A DNA stretch of 64,000 nucleotides from Salvelinus alpinus (taxonomy: Eukaryota > Chordata > Actinopteri > Salmoniformes > Salmonidae), in the NCBI RefSeq assembly GCF_045679555.1, contig NC_092120.1, positions 12,265,805-12,329,804 on the forward strand. Reading direction: 5' to 3'. Under the pieces are notes generated by a model. It was given only the letters and a program-made list of their open reading frames with translations. It did no database searches and was not told where the DNA came from. A program made the position numbers and the translations under genes. Position 1 is the stretch's first letter. Every line of letters starts with the position of its first letter. Below, in pieces: positions 38,255 through 50,975 of this stretch.

Positions 38255-38316
38255 TGGCACTGGCAGGGTGGCACGTGGATGCCTTGGCACGCCGCAGCAT
38301 CTGGCACGGGTGGCAT
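38255..38316. promoter_or_regulatory. Cluster of six TGGCA words (possible NF1-type sites)
   Basis: TGGCA occurs at 38255, 38261, 38269, 38285, 38302 and 38311. TTGGC/TGGCA is the half-site of nuclear factor I. The patch is GC-rich within AT-rich sequence. A regulatory role is inference only. Confidence 0.25.
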
Positions 38317-39251
38317 GGAGGAAAGCACACCCCGCCAGAGTTGGTTTATCTCACCACCCAGCATTCAGGAAGACAATAGCTGTGGAAATGCAGTTTCCGC
38401 CTCCCCGCCTCCCCTGCTGGGGTGTTGGTTTGGGCCGTGCACTGGGAGGGAGGGTCAGGGTTTTATGGTAATCTCCTTCTGTGGGTGACAGAATTACTCT
38501 GGGCTGGGTGGTCGCTGGGAAGAGAAGAGAGCGTCTTTCACTAAACAAATGAGAGGTTTTACTGACTAAATGAGAGGCCGTTTCCTGTGGCAGCACAGCA
38601 CTCACTAAACTAAAGCACACTTGAATGAATCGATTGAGTTCCCACCTTCTCTGGCTAACAATCCCTTCCCAAATATAGTTGGCAGACTGCAATCTCCATG
38701 TGATTATGTAATTGGTCTTAAGCTTAGTGTTCTTCTCAGGAATAATAATGGTGATTATGTAACAGACAAATAACATGGCTGCCTAGAGGAGGAGGGAGGA
38801 GAGAAGCCTGGATGCAGCCTGAAGCCCAGAACCAAGGATAACAGAAAACTCAACAATAGGTTTTGATTACATGATGGAAATGACGGAAAATAAACCATGT
38901 TAAGTGATATTCAACTTACTGAGCTTTTCTATCGCTCTCTTTCCTTTTGAGTAGTTGTCGGTATCGGCAAGCTGTTTATAAAGCATAAAGTGAATGACTG
39001 TTTACTTTTCTTTTAAGCAAAAAGGCTGAATTTAGAAATAGACAACAAAATCCAATCCAGAATGAAGTGATAACCACTGTTCCCAGACATTTGACAGCTA
39101 TCCTTAACTGGGCCATGCTAAATCTTTATAACAACCACAGATGTTATAGCACAACATATCTACCAGAATAGAAAAGCAACAGAGAATAGGATGGTATCTG
39201 TGTGAGGCACAGCTCTAGATTCTCCTGTAAATGTCCTGAAGCCAGTGTGTG

Positions 39252-39555
39252 TTCCTGTTCCACACACAGAGCCCCCTCATCCTCCTCTGGGTCGGGTCTG
39301 TGTTGTTCCTACCGCAACACAGCTCATTACTGGGGCTCACTGTCTGCACACCACTGTGTTCCACACACAGAGCCCCCTCATCCTCCTCTGGGTCTGTGTT
39401 GTTCCTACCGCAACACAGCTCATTACTGGGGCTCACTGTCTGCACACCACTGTGTTCCACACACAGAGCCCCCTCATCCTCCTCTGGGTCTGTGTTGTTC
39501 CTACCACAACACAGCTCATTACTGGGGCTCACTGTCTGCACACCACTGTGTACCA
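39252..39555. repeat. About 95-bp tandem repeat, three copies
   Basis: Units begin TTCCACACACAGAGCCCC and recur at about 39254, 39358 and 39453. Copies two and three are almost identical and the first has a short extra segment (GTCGG). Overlapping frames of 113-136 residues on both strands come from the repeat and are not genes. Confidence 0.92.
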
Positions 39556-40636
39556 CTCACAATGTATGCTACCTACCTACAATTACCAAATAAAGTGTGT
39601 GTATTAAACTAATCTACAATATTAATGTTTACTTTTGTCGTGTCGTTTTTCGTGTATGCTATAACTAACCTGAAGTTCTTTTTTTTTTATTTTTTACTGT
39701 GAACAATTGAATAAAAAGAGGATTTGGTGGCTTCATTACAAGAGTGCTTTAGTATTGAGCCCATAAAGATTCCAGCAGGCCAAACAGAACCAAACAGAAG
39801 CAAGAGGATTAGTGCTGGGCCAATCAATCATATAGGTGGCCATTTTGGCAGACCCCTCATAAGTCCGTTCTATATAAGGTGCCAACAGTCTGGTTTCCAT
39901 TTCCCCATATTGTGTGGAGATCCTGCAAAGTCCCAAAATTTGGTACAGATTTTCCATAAAAGCAGCCCAAGCTTAACCACATTGAGACATGTCTAGGGAT
40001 CCACAATTAAAACACACACACATGCAAGCAGTGGCACACACACTCACACACAGCCAGACAAAATAATCTAAAAAGAGGTGATACAGAATACATTTTTGTT
40101 CCTCTGATTCCAACTATTACTTATATTGCGACACAGACATAAAGGCTATTGTACGCAGACACAATAGGTATTTACAGCCATGACCATAATCAGGCATTAC
40201 AATAAACCCTCTATGAGTCACCTGCAAGCTCATAGAAAACGTAACAGAACATTTTATAAATACTTCTAAGTTAATTCATTGCATTCAAAATGGCTGCCAG
40301 AGCCAAGACAGTATAAGAATGTTGAAGCTCTGTCAAGTGCAAGGCTGAGGCTCCAATCGAGAGGAAGGACTTTGAGTGGGATTAGAGGGACATTGGGCTG
40401 TTCCAGACCCATCAGAAGGACAGAATGGTGCAGTAGTCTCCAGCAGAGGGGCATCATTAACTCACCACAGACAGAAGTGCTGCTGGGCTGAGGAGAAGAG
40501 TTGCAGTGGATTAACTGGGGCCAAAGTTCAGTACTACTATCGATCATTGAGAAAAAAAACATTTACAATCCACTATCTATATTAGATCAAATGTGGAAAT
40601 GGTAATGACATATCTTCCTTTGGTTTCAACTAAACA

Positions 40637-40809
40637 TGGTCAGTTAAGAACAGGTCAGTTAAGAACAAATTCTAATTTTCAATGACGGCCTAGGAACAGT
40701 GGGTTAACTGCCTTGTTCAGAACGACATATTTTTACCTTCTCAGCTCAGGGATTTGATCTTATAACCTTTCGGTTGCTAGTCCAACGCTCTAACCACTAG
40801 GCTACCTGT
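40637..40809 (-). mobile_element. tRNA-derived salmonid SINE
   Basis: Read on the minus strand it begins CAGGTAGCCTAGTGGTTAGA, which contains a Pol III A-box (TAGCCTAGTGG). A degenerate B-box region follows (GGTTATAAGATCAAATCC), then a conserved body (TTAACCCACTGTTCCTAGG) and a TTCTTAACTGAC tail. This order is the tRNA head plus LINE-like tail of salmonid SINEs. The B box is mutated, so transcription is unlikely. Confidence 0.82.
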
Positions 40810-41692
40810 GAAGTGTTGAATAAGTAGGAGCAAAAAGGTGGTGTTATACGATTGATTCACCATGAAAGTGACTGAAAACAACCACACACAGTGCATGAAT
40901 CACATTTCACACTTTATCTTACAAATATGGTAATGGTGTTGTTGTGTGAATGATTTATGACAGACACACACAGACACACAGACAGACACACATGCTGCAA
41001 GCAAAGTGACAGGCATGCAGCAGACACATTCTCTTTTACACACACTCAATGCTGATAAAGCGGATTCAGCAGTAGTGGGCTTTTACCTCACATACTCAAT
41101 CAAACACACACACACACACACGGCGACACCATTCCTTCGCATGCCTTCACACAGAGATAAGCCTCTCAAGTGAGAAAGACTGAGCTGATCAAACACCTCA
41201 CAAACACACACACACACCCTGCCTGTCGCTTCGCCATGACCTCCTCTCAGATTACTGCTTTCTGATGCAATTATCTCCCATACAGTGGGGATTATGTGTT
41301 CACTTTTGTTTCCCAGTGATCTGTGTCTGCCATCATTCTAATGTGTTCTCTCTGTGCACCCTATTCTCAGGAGAATCCTAACAAAGACTAGCTGACCTTG
41401 TCTCTATTTAGCTGCTTCCACTCTCTGATGCTAACCCACAGGCGTTACCGGACAGGGAATGGATTGGAACATGGGGAAATGATTCCCGTCAGATATAAAG
41501 GAATACGAATGGGAGATTAATGTTCACTGCTGTGGAAAGTGGTGAGAGTGAGTAAGGGGCATTATCAGCTTTGCACAGTTTGGACTGTTTTTCCAGTCTT
41601 TGTATTATGGATAAATCATTAAAAGTACTAGATTAATAGCACAATAACTGCCCAGTTCAGCATTTGCTGAAGTGCCAAGAGTGCCACGGGTG
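40810..41692. other. Intergenic with CA-rich segments
   Basis: Several short (CA)n runs (40964-40994, 41103-41120, 41203-41216). No gene is recognised. Confidence 0.6.
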
Positions 41693-41889
41693 TGCAACGC
41701 TGTCATCAAGGCAAAAGGTGGTCACTTTGAAGAATCTCAAATATTTAATATATTTCTATTTGTTTAACACTTTTTTGGTTACTACATGACTCCATATGTG
41801 TTATTTCATCGTTTTGCAATGTAGAAAATAGCAAAAATAAAGAAAAACCCTGGAATGAGTAGGTATGTTCAAACTTTTGACTGGTACTG
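41693..41889 (+). mobile_element. Tc1-like right-end fragment
   Basis: This matches the end of the element at 20983-22918: TCATCAAGGCAAAAGGTGG encodes the last transposase residues, followed by the 3' flank and the terminus CAAACTTTTGACTGGTACTG before TA. Only about 200 bases survive. Confidence 0.85.
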
Positions 41890-42171
41890 TATACTATATA
41901 TTTTACTGCTCTAGAGATATAATTACTGCTTGGATAACCTTATTTACTCATATGTATTGATATATTTGTTCACTCTTTATGCGGTGCGCATTTCAGAAAA
42001 CACTGGAAGAATTATCACTGAATTATCACAGTGAATTATTGTAATGTTTGTTTATGTGTCAAATCCCATAAGGGATAGGTTGACAACTCGCCATTTGAAA
42101 CGAAAATAAAATGTAATTCATTCATTAATTCATTCAGATAGGTCGATGGGGAAATCGTAATACTAACAATG

Positions 42172-42307
<136 letters not shown>

Positions 42308-42931
42308 ATGAACAGAATGAACAGGGAGGGGGGAATCAGTATACAAAACCATGCTAGAGCTGTCACAAGCCAAGTCGAAATTGGATTAGTGTCACCCTTG
42401 ATAAGGAGAAGGGCAAAAAAAGGAAGAGGGAAAAATTGGAAGAAGGAAACGGCTACCTTTTTTCTCCCCCTTGCAATAATTTCATTTCAAATTCAGGGCA
42501 CTGAACGCATAAACACACTGTTATAGAGCCGGGTAAAGTTAATGGAATATTTATATGCAGACTCCAGAATATTTCTTTCTTTTTCTCAGCAGTCAGTTTT
42601 TTCCTTCGTTTTACAACTGCCTTTGTTAGGCTTTGACACCATTTCTGCACCTCCAAGAGGACTGTGTTTCCATTGGCGGCTGTTGAAAAGGCCTTGTAGA
42701 GAGCGAGGGAATGGGAGCTGTGATTTGTCAGGGACTATTAGCTTCTCACCACACCGACTCACATAGAAATCAATGCAAAGGAATAACGGACCGCCCCACA
42801 CCATGCTTTCTAAACTGCTCTGGAAGATTCAATAAACTAATGCAGAGAGGGTGGGAAGATAAGAGTATTAAGTATTAGTGCGACCCATAACAATATAGCT
42901 AGCTACAGTACAGCATCACTGCAGGGATGGG

Positions 42932-44609
<1,678 letters not shown>

Positions 44610-45075
44610 TAGTGATGGGTCTTTCGCGAACGAATGTCTCTTTTTGAACAGATCTTTTTGGTGAACGACGGGAACCGAATCGCTTCGGAGAAAGAGCCAT
44701 TCATTTGGCTTCCCGATTTGCATACTGCACTGCTTTTTGATTCTGTAAATTACTAAATTATTCTCTAGAGGGTGACTCCAGACTGCAAAAACACATAGTG
44801 GGGAGAGTGCGTCAATCTGGTCCACACTTTTTTTTGAAGGCTATATAATAATCTGGCCAGGTAAATATGTATTTGAACGCGCATTTCCCGATCTGACATA
44901 ATGGTAGCCTACTTTTTTGGATTTGTAATGGATATTTGTTATTTGTTTCATGGTTCTACGTAGATTTTAAAGCATTTTAAAAGAAGAGGCGTTTGAGAAC
45001 TAAATGAGCCGGCTCTTTTACGTGAACGGAGCCAATGAGCCGGCTCACCGAAAAGACTCCGAATGCCCATCACTA
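44610..45075 (+). mobile_element. hAT-like MITE, second copy
   Basis: Termini TAGTGATGGGTC and GAATGCCCATCACTA with flanking octamers GTGGTAGT (44602-44609) and GTGGTTGT (45076-45083), an 8-bp duplication with one mismatch. Inside, GAGCCGGCTC and GATCTTTTTGGTGAACG match the copy at 27529-29005 in inverse orientation. The element is 466 bp and has no coding capacity. Confidence 0.9.
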
Positions 45076-45132
45076 GTGGTTGTGTAGTTTCTCTCTCTGG
45101 TGACGTCCATTGATGTTTTCATTTGAATGGAG

Positions 45133-45290
45133 AGCGTTGTAACGGTGCCCCCTAGCGAATATTTAGAGAAAAGTACATGAGCGCATGAAAACCTAGTCAG
45201 CTGTGGTCAAGCCTATTCTGTCTGTGTGACAACACACAGACAGAATAGGTTCGGCCGACAACTGAGTGAAGGGGGCACCGTTACAACGCT
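45133..45290. repeat. Nested palindrome / foldback element
   Basis: The outer arms are a perfect 20-base inverted repeat (45133-45152 and 45271-45290, core GTAACGGTGCCCCC). Inside is a second perfect 17-base stem (45212-45228 and 45233-45249, CCTATTCTGTCTGTGTG) with a 4-base loop. No target duplication was found. It could be a minimal foldback transposon. Confidence 0.85.
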
Positions 45291-45688
45291 TTACAACAGA
45301 ACTAAAGCTTTGAAAATTAAGTGTTTATAGTTTTATCATTGGCTTGCTTTTGCGCGCGGGACACAGGAAGGCTGTGACGGCCTAGGCCAAAAGTGGTAAG
45401 GCTGGTGCACCATATCTGTGAATAAAAAAAATGTATGAACAAAATAAAACTATAGTTTTAGTAGTTATTCAAACCAACCTGTTCTCAATCTCAAAGGATT
45501 TGGCTTTTGGGAACAGGCTACGGATAGATTTGGCCTACTTGGACAATATGCCTATAGTCTGCCCTACAGGCTAACAACATAGCTGATATATACTCTCCCC
45601 TTCAGAGTTTACAGAACAGTAAGCAGGGCTGCTCGTAACCAATTTAAATTAGCTGAGGGCTATAGCAACGTTTTAAGGGTAAGCATAC
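45291..45688. other. Intergenic spacer
   Basis: About 0.4 kb before the gypsy LTR, with nothing recognised. Confidence 0.5.
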
Positions 45689-46111
45689 TGTAGCGACCCG
45701 CACAGACAGCTGTGTGTTATGTGTTAGGCTAGGAGGTGGTTGTGTTGTACTTACCAGTACCCAGTGTTCGCGGGGTCCGACATGCCAATCAACCTGCTAT
45801 CTGCCAATCACGGGAATGCCTGGAATGTTCTGATGCCGGGCATCCTGGCGGTTGGCGGAGTGGCGTGGAGGAGGGTTGGACAGAGGGATGGAGCATTGGA
45901 AGTTAAGACCAGGTTTAGCCTTTGTTCTTTCTCTTAAGTCTGGCCTTCACAAGAGAAGGTCACGGTTGGCTTGTGGGTTATCTCTCATTTATTTGGCGTG
46001 GGCTACGGCCAAACAGTAGCCTGTGTAAAGTTGGGTTAATAAACCGTCAATTTGTAAACTCAAACCTCTGTCTGGACAATTGTTCCTTTATGATCTAGTC
46101 AGGTCATTACA
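45689..46111 (+). repeat. 5' LTR of the gypsy element
   Basis: A 423-bp LTR starting TGTAGCGACC and ending GGTCATTACA, with an AATAAA signal near 46038. The end was set by the primer binding site directly after it. Confidence 0.8.
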
Positions 46112-46129
46112 TTGGTGTCAGAAGTAAAA
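46112..46129 (+). promoter_or_regulatory. Primer binding site
   Basis: TTGGTGTCAGAAGTAAAA directly follows the LTR. TGGTGTCAGAAGT is a common gypsy primer-binding sequence, where a host tRNA would start minus-strand synthesis. I do not assign the tRNA. Confidence 0.65.
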
Positions 46130-46202
46130 ACGTTGATACAAGTTAGCCAGCTAGCTAGCTGACTTCTGTGGCTAGCTACCGTAGGTGAGAACAGGGTTGA
46201 AA

Positions 46203-47247
46203 ATGCTTCGAGGGAATCCGAAAGTGAAGGTGGAGGTAGGGGACGATTATGGCCAAGGAGGTGCGTGTGCATGGACGTCAGAGGATCTGGCTGAGGAGAT
46301 CGCCAGGGCGTCGGAGCCCAGAGGCCGCTTGAGGAACGTTAGGGTGATGGCGGTTGAAGCGGGCATGAGTGTCTCGTCGACTGTGCTTCGCGCGGATTCT
46401 GGTGGGCGGACCGAAAGGGTGACATCGACGCGGCGGGACCTGGAATCTGGGGCTCAGGATGTTAACAACCATGGCGGCGCCCAGTTCCCGGCTGCGTCCG
46501 TATCTGTTAAGACCTCGAAGTATTCCGGTAAGGCGGATTGGGAAGCTTTTCATGCTCAGTTTGAACTGTTAGCTCATTTTAGTGGGTGGTCGAATGGAGA
46601 TAGGTCACTGCAGTTGGCTTTATGGCTCACGGATGATGCTCTGGCCTGTTTGATATTGATTAGCCCCGAGGACAGACGTGATTATGGTGCTTTAGTGGGA
46701 GCACTGAGGAGGCGCTATGGTTTGTGTGCACAGCCCGGGCTACTGCGCTCCGAACTAAGTAATAGACGCAGGCAGCCTGGAGAGCCTCTACGGGTGCTAG
46801 CTAATGACATTGAGAGCCTCTCTCGGCGGGCATGCTCACATGCCCCCCTCCGTGCAGAGCGAGCTAGCACGGGACCAGTTCATACAGGCGCTCTCTCCTA
46901 CGGAGCTGCGCATACAGACCCAGCTGGCTCATCCTGAGTCATTGCAGATAGCCTTGGAGATGGCTTTGGAGAGGGAGCTGGTGTGGGCTGGGGCTTCAGC
47001 TGGGGCTTTAGTGGGGGTGCAGGGAGACACACCCTCTGTGCGAGCTGGGGGGCAGAGCAGCCCAGAGATGGAAAAGCCTGCATGGGTGGCTGAAATGACA
47101 GAACTAATTCGTGCTGTGTCGCTACAGGCGGCACGAAACACACGCCCTGGTCCCAGGGTCTGCTGGGGTTGTGGCCAGCCAGGCCATCTGCGCCAGGGTT
47201 GCCCCTTGTCCCCCAGAGCTCAGGGAAACGGCTCGGGGTCCACATAG
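46203..47247 (+). pseudogene. Gypsy gag polyprotein remnant
   Basis: Gag forms the particle and binds genomic RNA. The first ATG in a good frame is 46203 (MLRGNPKVKVEV). The capsid-like part includes YSGKADWEAFHAQFELLA and the RRRYG...RSELSNRRRQPGE block (about 46520-46780). A single-base shift near 46830 moves reading to the frame that carries AHMPPSVQSELARDQFIQAL. The C-terminal zinc knuckle CWGCGQPGHLRQGC (C-x2-C-x4-H-x4-C, 47161-47202) is intact. The frame closes at 47247. The shift near 46830 disables it unless it is a sequencing error. Confidence 0.85.
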
Positions 47248-47924
47248 ACCGGGTAGTGCGGACCCCTGGTTTTCTATCCCAACCACCATCTTTTTCAGGA
47301 GGAGCCCACCGGCACAGACGGGGAAGCAAGGCTCCACTTCCCCCAGAAGCAGATGAGGGCAAGCGGATGGAGCCTGTTGTTGTGGTGGGCCGGACCTGTG
47401 TTGGGGACTTTTGTCATGTCACTGTGGAGGGGGTGCCCTGCTCCGCCCTGGTGGACACTGGGTCCACAGTAACCCTGGTGAGGCCAGATATTGTGCCAGG
47501 TTGGACTCAGTGTGAGCCCACAACTGTGCAGCTCCGCACAGTCACAGGTGAGCTGGCACCCATGAAAGGGAAGGGAATAATGACTCTGACAGTAAGGGGC
47601 AGGACTGTGCGTCATCCTGTGTGGGTGGCGGCTGTGCAGGACCCTTGTATCCTGGGGTTGGACTTTCTTAGGAGCACAGGCTGCCAGTTAGACCTAAATA
47701 GGGGCACACTGAGCTTCCAGGAAGGGCCGGAAGTCACCATGGTCCCCCCTAATGTCACATTCACTCAACCCAACAAACCCTTTACTCCAACAGTTGAAGC
47801 AGCAGAGACTCATGGCTGCCCCCCCCCCCCCCCACATCTGTGTGTGACTTTTCCCCAGCCTCCCTGTCACCTACGGCTGTGTGTTACATTCCCCCAGCTA
47901 CCTCCACGACACAGCCCTCTGTGA
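47169..47924 (+). CDS. Gypsy aspartic protease frame
   Basis: Retroviral-type aspartic protease that cleaves the polyproteins. The active-site block ALVDTGSTVTLV is at 47439-47474 with the catalytic Asp in DTGS. The later GLDFLRSTG block (47658-47684) is the usual C-terminal signature. The frame is -1 relative to the end of gag and overlaps it by about 79 bases. That fits translation by frameshifting, though decay could also explain it. A poly-C run (47819-47832) lies near the frame end and may have shifted the link to RT. Confidence 0.8.
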   Translation: MWPARPSAPGLPLVPQSSGKRLGVHIDRVVRTPGFLSQPPSFSGGAHRHRRGSKAPLPPEADEGKRMEPVVVVGRTCVGDFCHVTVEGVPCSALVDTGSTVTLVRPDIVPGWTQCEPTTVQLRTVTGELAPMKGKGIMTLTVRGRTVRHPVWVAAVQDPCILGLDFLRSTGCQLDLNRGTLSFQEGPEVTMVPPNVTFTQPNKPFTPTVEAAETHGCPPPPPHLCVTFPQPPCHLRLCVTFPQLPPRHSPL

Positions 47925-49800
47925 GCCCGGGCCACGCACCCCCAGCCCAGCTACCCCAGATGGGAGAGGAGAGGACACTGTCTGCAGTGAGGGAGATATG
48001 GGGGAGGAACTGTGTTGGTCTTGACCCCGAGCAGCAGGAACGGTTGTGGCAGTTGCTGTTTGAATTCAGAGACAGCTTTGCGCTGAGTGAGGAAGAGGTG
48101 GGTCAGACTCATCTGGTGCAGCATGAGATCGACACCGGTGATGCTCGTCCCATCAAGATGCGTCCCCGCCGTATCCCGCTGGCACGCCAGGAGGCGGCAG
48201 ACAAGGCTGTGTTGGAGATGCAGCGGGCAGACTTCATCGAGCCCTCAGACAGCCCCTGGGCGGCGCCAGTCGTCATGGTTCCGAAGAAGGGGGGCAAGCT
48301 GAGGTTCTGTGCGGACTACAGGCGGCTGAATGAGGTAACCAGGAAGGACTCATACCCCATACCACGTATTGATGAGTCACTGGACCTGGTTAGGGGGTCC
48401 TCCTGGTTCTCCTCACTAGACCTCCTCAGTGGCTACTGGCAGGTGCCCCTCTCCCCAGAGGCCAGAGCCAAAACGGCATTCTCCACTAACAGAGGACACT
48501 GGCAGTTCAAGGTCCTGTGCTTCGGCCTGTGCAACGCTCCAGCTACTTTCGAGCATTTGATCGACAGGGTGCTGGATGGCATCCCCCGACAGCAGTGTCT
48601 GGTATACCTCGATGACATCCTGGCCCATGGCAGCTCCTTCCAGTCAGCCCTGGGGGCGCTACGGCGTGTGCTGGAGAGGGTGGCTGCCGCAGGTCTGAAG
48701 CTCCACCCCGATAAGTGCCACTTCATGAGGAGAGAGGTGTCCTTCTTGGGCCACCGAGTGGGGAAGGAGGGGATCAGCACCATGGAGGACAAGGTGGGGG
48801 CTGTCAGAGACTGGCCCACCCCCACCGACCAGCGTCAGCTGAAGAGCTTCCTGGGCCTGGCCTCGTACTACAGGAGGTTTGTAGGGAGCTTCTCAAGCGT
48901 CGCTGCTCCCCTGAACCGCCTGCTGCCGAAGGACAAGGCTTTCACTTGGACAGTGGAGTGTGAGGAGGCCTTCAACACCCTCAAACGTGCACTGATCGAG
49001 GCCCCCATGCTCGCCCCCCCTGACCTCACCTTGCCCTTTATCCTGGACACAGACGCAAGCAATGTGGGCATGGGTGGGGTGCTGGCCCAGGTGGGGCCAG
49101 AGGGGGAGACAGTGGTGGCGTACTTCAGCAAAACATTTGACAAACATGAGCGCCGCTACTGTGTCACCCGGCGGGAGCTCTTGGCTGTTGTGGCTTCTGT
49201 CAAACACTTCAAGTACTACCTGGGTGGCCTGCCCTTTACTGTAAGGACTGACCACTCTGCTCTCCAGTGGCTTATGTCTTTCAGAGAGCCAGAGGGGCAG
49301 GTGGCACGCTGGTTGGAGGAGCTTCAGCCGTATGACTTCACAGTGGTGCACAGGGCAGGGGCACGCCACTCCAATGCCGACGCCATGTCCCGTCGGCCCT
49401 GTACTGCAGACGGCTGCCGCCACTGTGAGCGGAGAGAGGGACGGGAGAGAGAGCTGTGTGCAGAGGAGGGGGTCTGTGCCATAGTGTGTCGGGCGAGCGG
49501 GCCTGTCTGCTGTGAGCTGCAGACTGTCGACGTGGCTGAATGGGGGCAGCAGCAGGGACGGGACACAGACCTACAGCCAGTGCTACAGTGGGTAGAGGCG
49601 CAGGTGAGGCCACCATGGGAAGGGGTGACAGCGCTCTCACTCGCGACCAAAGGGTTGTGGTCAAAGTTTGAGAGACTGCGGCTGGCTGATGGCGTGCTAC
49701 AGCGGGCATGGAAGGAGTCGGCTATGGGAGAGGAGAGGTGGCAGGTGGTGGTCCCAAAAGCATTGCGGGAGGCTGTGCTCCAGAGTACTCATGGGGGGTG
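47840..49800 (+). CDS. Gypsy reverse transcriptase-RNase H frame
   Basis: The frame opens at 47840 and runs in principle to 50209, but the sequence is family-like only to about 49795. RT comes first: KLRFCADYRRLN (about residue 155), WFSSLDLLSGYWQ with the first catalytic Asp, then CLVYLDDILAHG (about residue 255) with the YLDD catalytic box. RNase H follows: ILDTDASNVGMGG (about residue 400), RRELLAVVASVKHF and RTDHSALQWL, ending near HSNADAMSRR. All key acidic residues are present and the frame is unbroken for nearly 2 kb, so this part is young or little mutated. It overlaps the protease frame by 85 bases at -1. Confidence 0.92.
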
Positions 49801-50005
49801 GGGACTGGACACTTTGGGGTCACAAAAACACTGCGCCGCCTCCATCAGGGCTTTTACTGGGGGCAGCACAAGAGGGATGTGGAGGACTTTTGCCGCCGCT
49901 GTGACAACTGCACAGCAAGAAAGGGCCCCCCAGGCCGCTCTCATGCTCAGCTCCAACAGTTCCCAGTGGGGGCTCCCATGGAGAGGGTGGGAGTATTGTA
50001 ATGAC
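49700..50005 (+). pseudogene. Gypsy integrase N-terminal fragment
   Basis: After a one-base loss in the G-run near 49791-49800 the family sequence continues in another frame: HFGVTKTLRRLHQGFYW, then DFCRRCDNCTARKGPP with the CxxC half of the HHCC zinc finger. It ends at PMERVGV (49976-49996), where the catalytic core would start. The D,D-35-E core is absent, so no integrase can be made. Confidence 0.85.
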
Positions 50006-50055
50006 ACTTTCGGGTCATTACAATACTATCACCATCAAGAACATGTTCATAATCA

Positions 50056-50190
50056 CAGGGCTTTCTCAATCCATCCGTATTTACACTCACAGGGCTTTCT
50101 CAATCCATCCGTATTTACACTCACAGGGCTTTCTCAATCCATCCGTATTTACACTCACAGGGCTTTCTCAATCCATCCGTACTTGCAACA
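50056..50190. repeat. 34-bp tandem repeat, four copies
   Basis: Units of CAGGGCTTTCTCAATCCATC plus CGTATTTACACTCA run head to tail, nearly identical. The array lies just past the broken gypsy 3' end. The last copy diverges at its end (CGTACTTGC). Confidence 0.93.
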
Positions 50191-50849
50191 CGAGAGACCT
50201 CCTTATTAAACAAATTAAATTGACAAAATTTTCCTGCGGGTTCTGAATACGAGTGTGCTTAGCATAGCATTATAATAGAGCACTTCACAAGCCAAGGCTA
50301 CACCAATGCTCCAACACATAACATTGTTTTTTATTTTGCATAACTACAGGTTACACTTGCACTTCTAAAACCTTGTAGATACATATTTATATCTTTTAAA
50401 TATCTTCCCTGTGTCCGGCCTGCAATTTAATTTGTTTTAATAATGTACAAATCAACCCCCCCCAAAATCCATTGAAGGGCTGCTCCAGATGTTGCCCATC
50501 CCATGACCTAGGCCTATAGAGCCTACTGATTTTATATTTGTCACAATGCACTTCATAGTCCACAGCCCTATATGTACAACTAGACAGTATGTTGATTTGT
50601 TTAAAACATTTGGACTTATATCACAGGGGGGCATGCCCCTCTTGAGAGATTCCCCACAATAAGCCCACACACTTTTCCTTTTGGCATTCATAACCAAGAT
50701 CCAAACACAGACTTACAGCACAGTACACACACACATTGGCCTGCTTTGTCTTCAGCGAGCTAGAAAGTCACCACTATTACCTTTTCTTTGGTACCTGCCA
50801 GAAACATGCCTTGGCGCTCTTATTTTAGGCCCTGCCACCCATTGAATTG
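50191..50849. other. Upstream intergenic sequence of the cyclase gene
   Basis: AT-rich, with no defined promoter motif that I can support. Confidence 0.5.
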
Positions 50850-50975
50850 ACAGAGAAGTGTCTGAAGAGGGCCAGTGTCACGAGCAGGTGTTTGGCCAGT
50901 CAGAGCAGAAAGCAGCATTTTGGCGTTCGCTCCCGCAGTTGGACCAGCGAATTACATACCACTGAGGGACTGCAG
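50850..50975 (+). other. Candidate 5' untranslated exon of the cyclase gene
   Basis: A strong splice donor, CTGCAG|GTAAGG, is at 50975/50976, about 0.7 kb before a good acceptor at 51677. The stretch before it is more GC-rich than its surroundings. The exon start is arbitrary, and no transcript evidence is available. Confidence 0.35.

Larger units (their letters stand above)
45689..50022 (+). mobile_element. Ty3/gypsy LTR retrotransposon, 3' truncated
   Basis: The order is 5' LTR, primer binding site, gag with zinc knuckle, aspartic protease, RT, RNase H and the first part of integrase. This is the Ty3/gypsy arrangement. The integrase core and nearly all of the 3' LTR are gone. GGTCATTACA at 50013-50022 is identical to the last 10 bases of the 5' LTR (46102-46111), and ATAC follows it (50023-50026), the same as ATAC before the 5' LTR (45685-45688). 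That suggests an internal deletion that left both ends of the insertion. Confidence 0.9.

Noticed and set aside
39202..39612. Overlapping 113-136 residue frames on both strands
   Set aside because: All follow from the 95-bp tandem repeat. No splice sites or known domain.
46185..46202. Earlier non-ATG start for gag
   Set aside because: The ATG at 46203 is in frame with the capsid block and is the simpler start.
48433..49423. Minus-strand frames opposite gypsy RT
   Set aside because: Shadows of the long RT-RNase H frame, with no motifs of their own.
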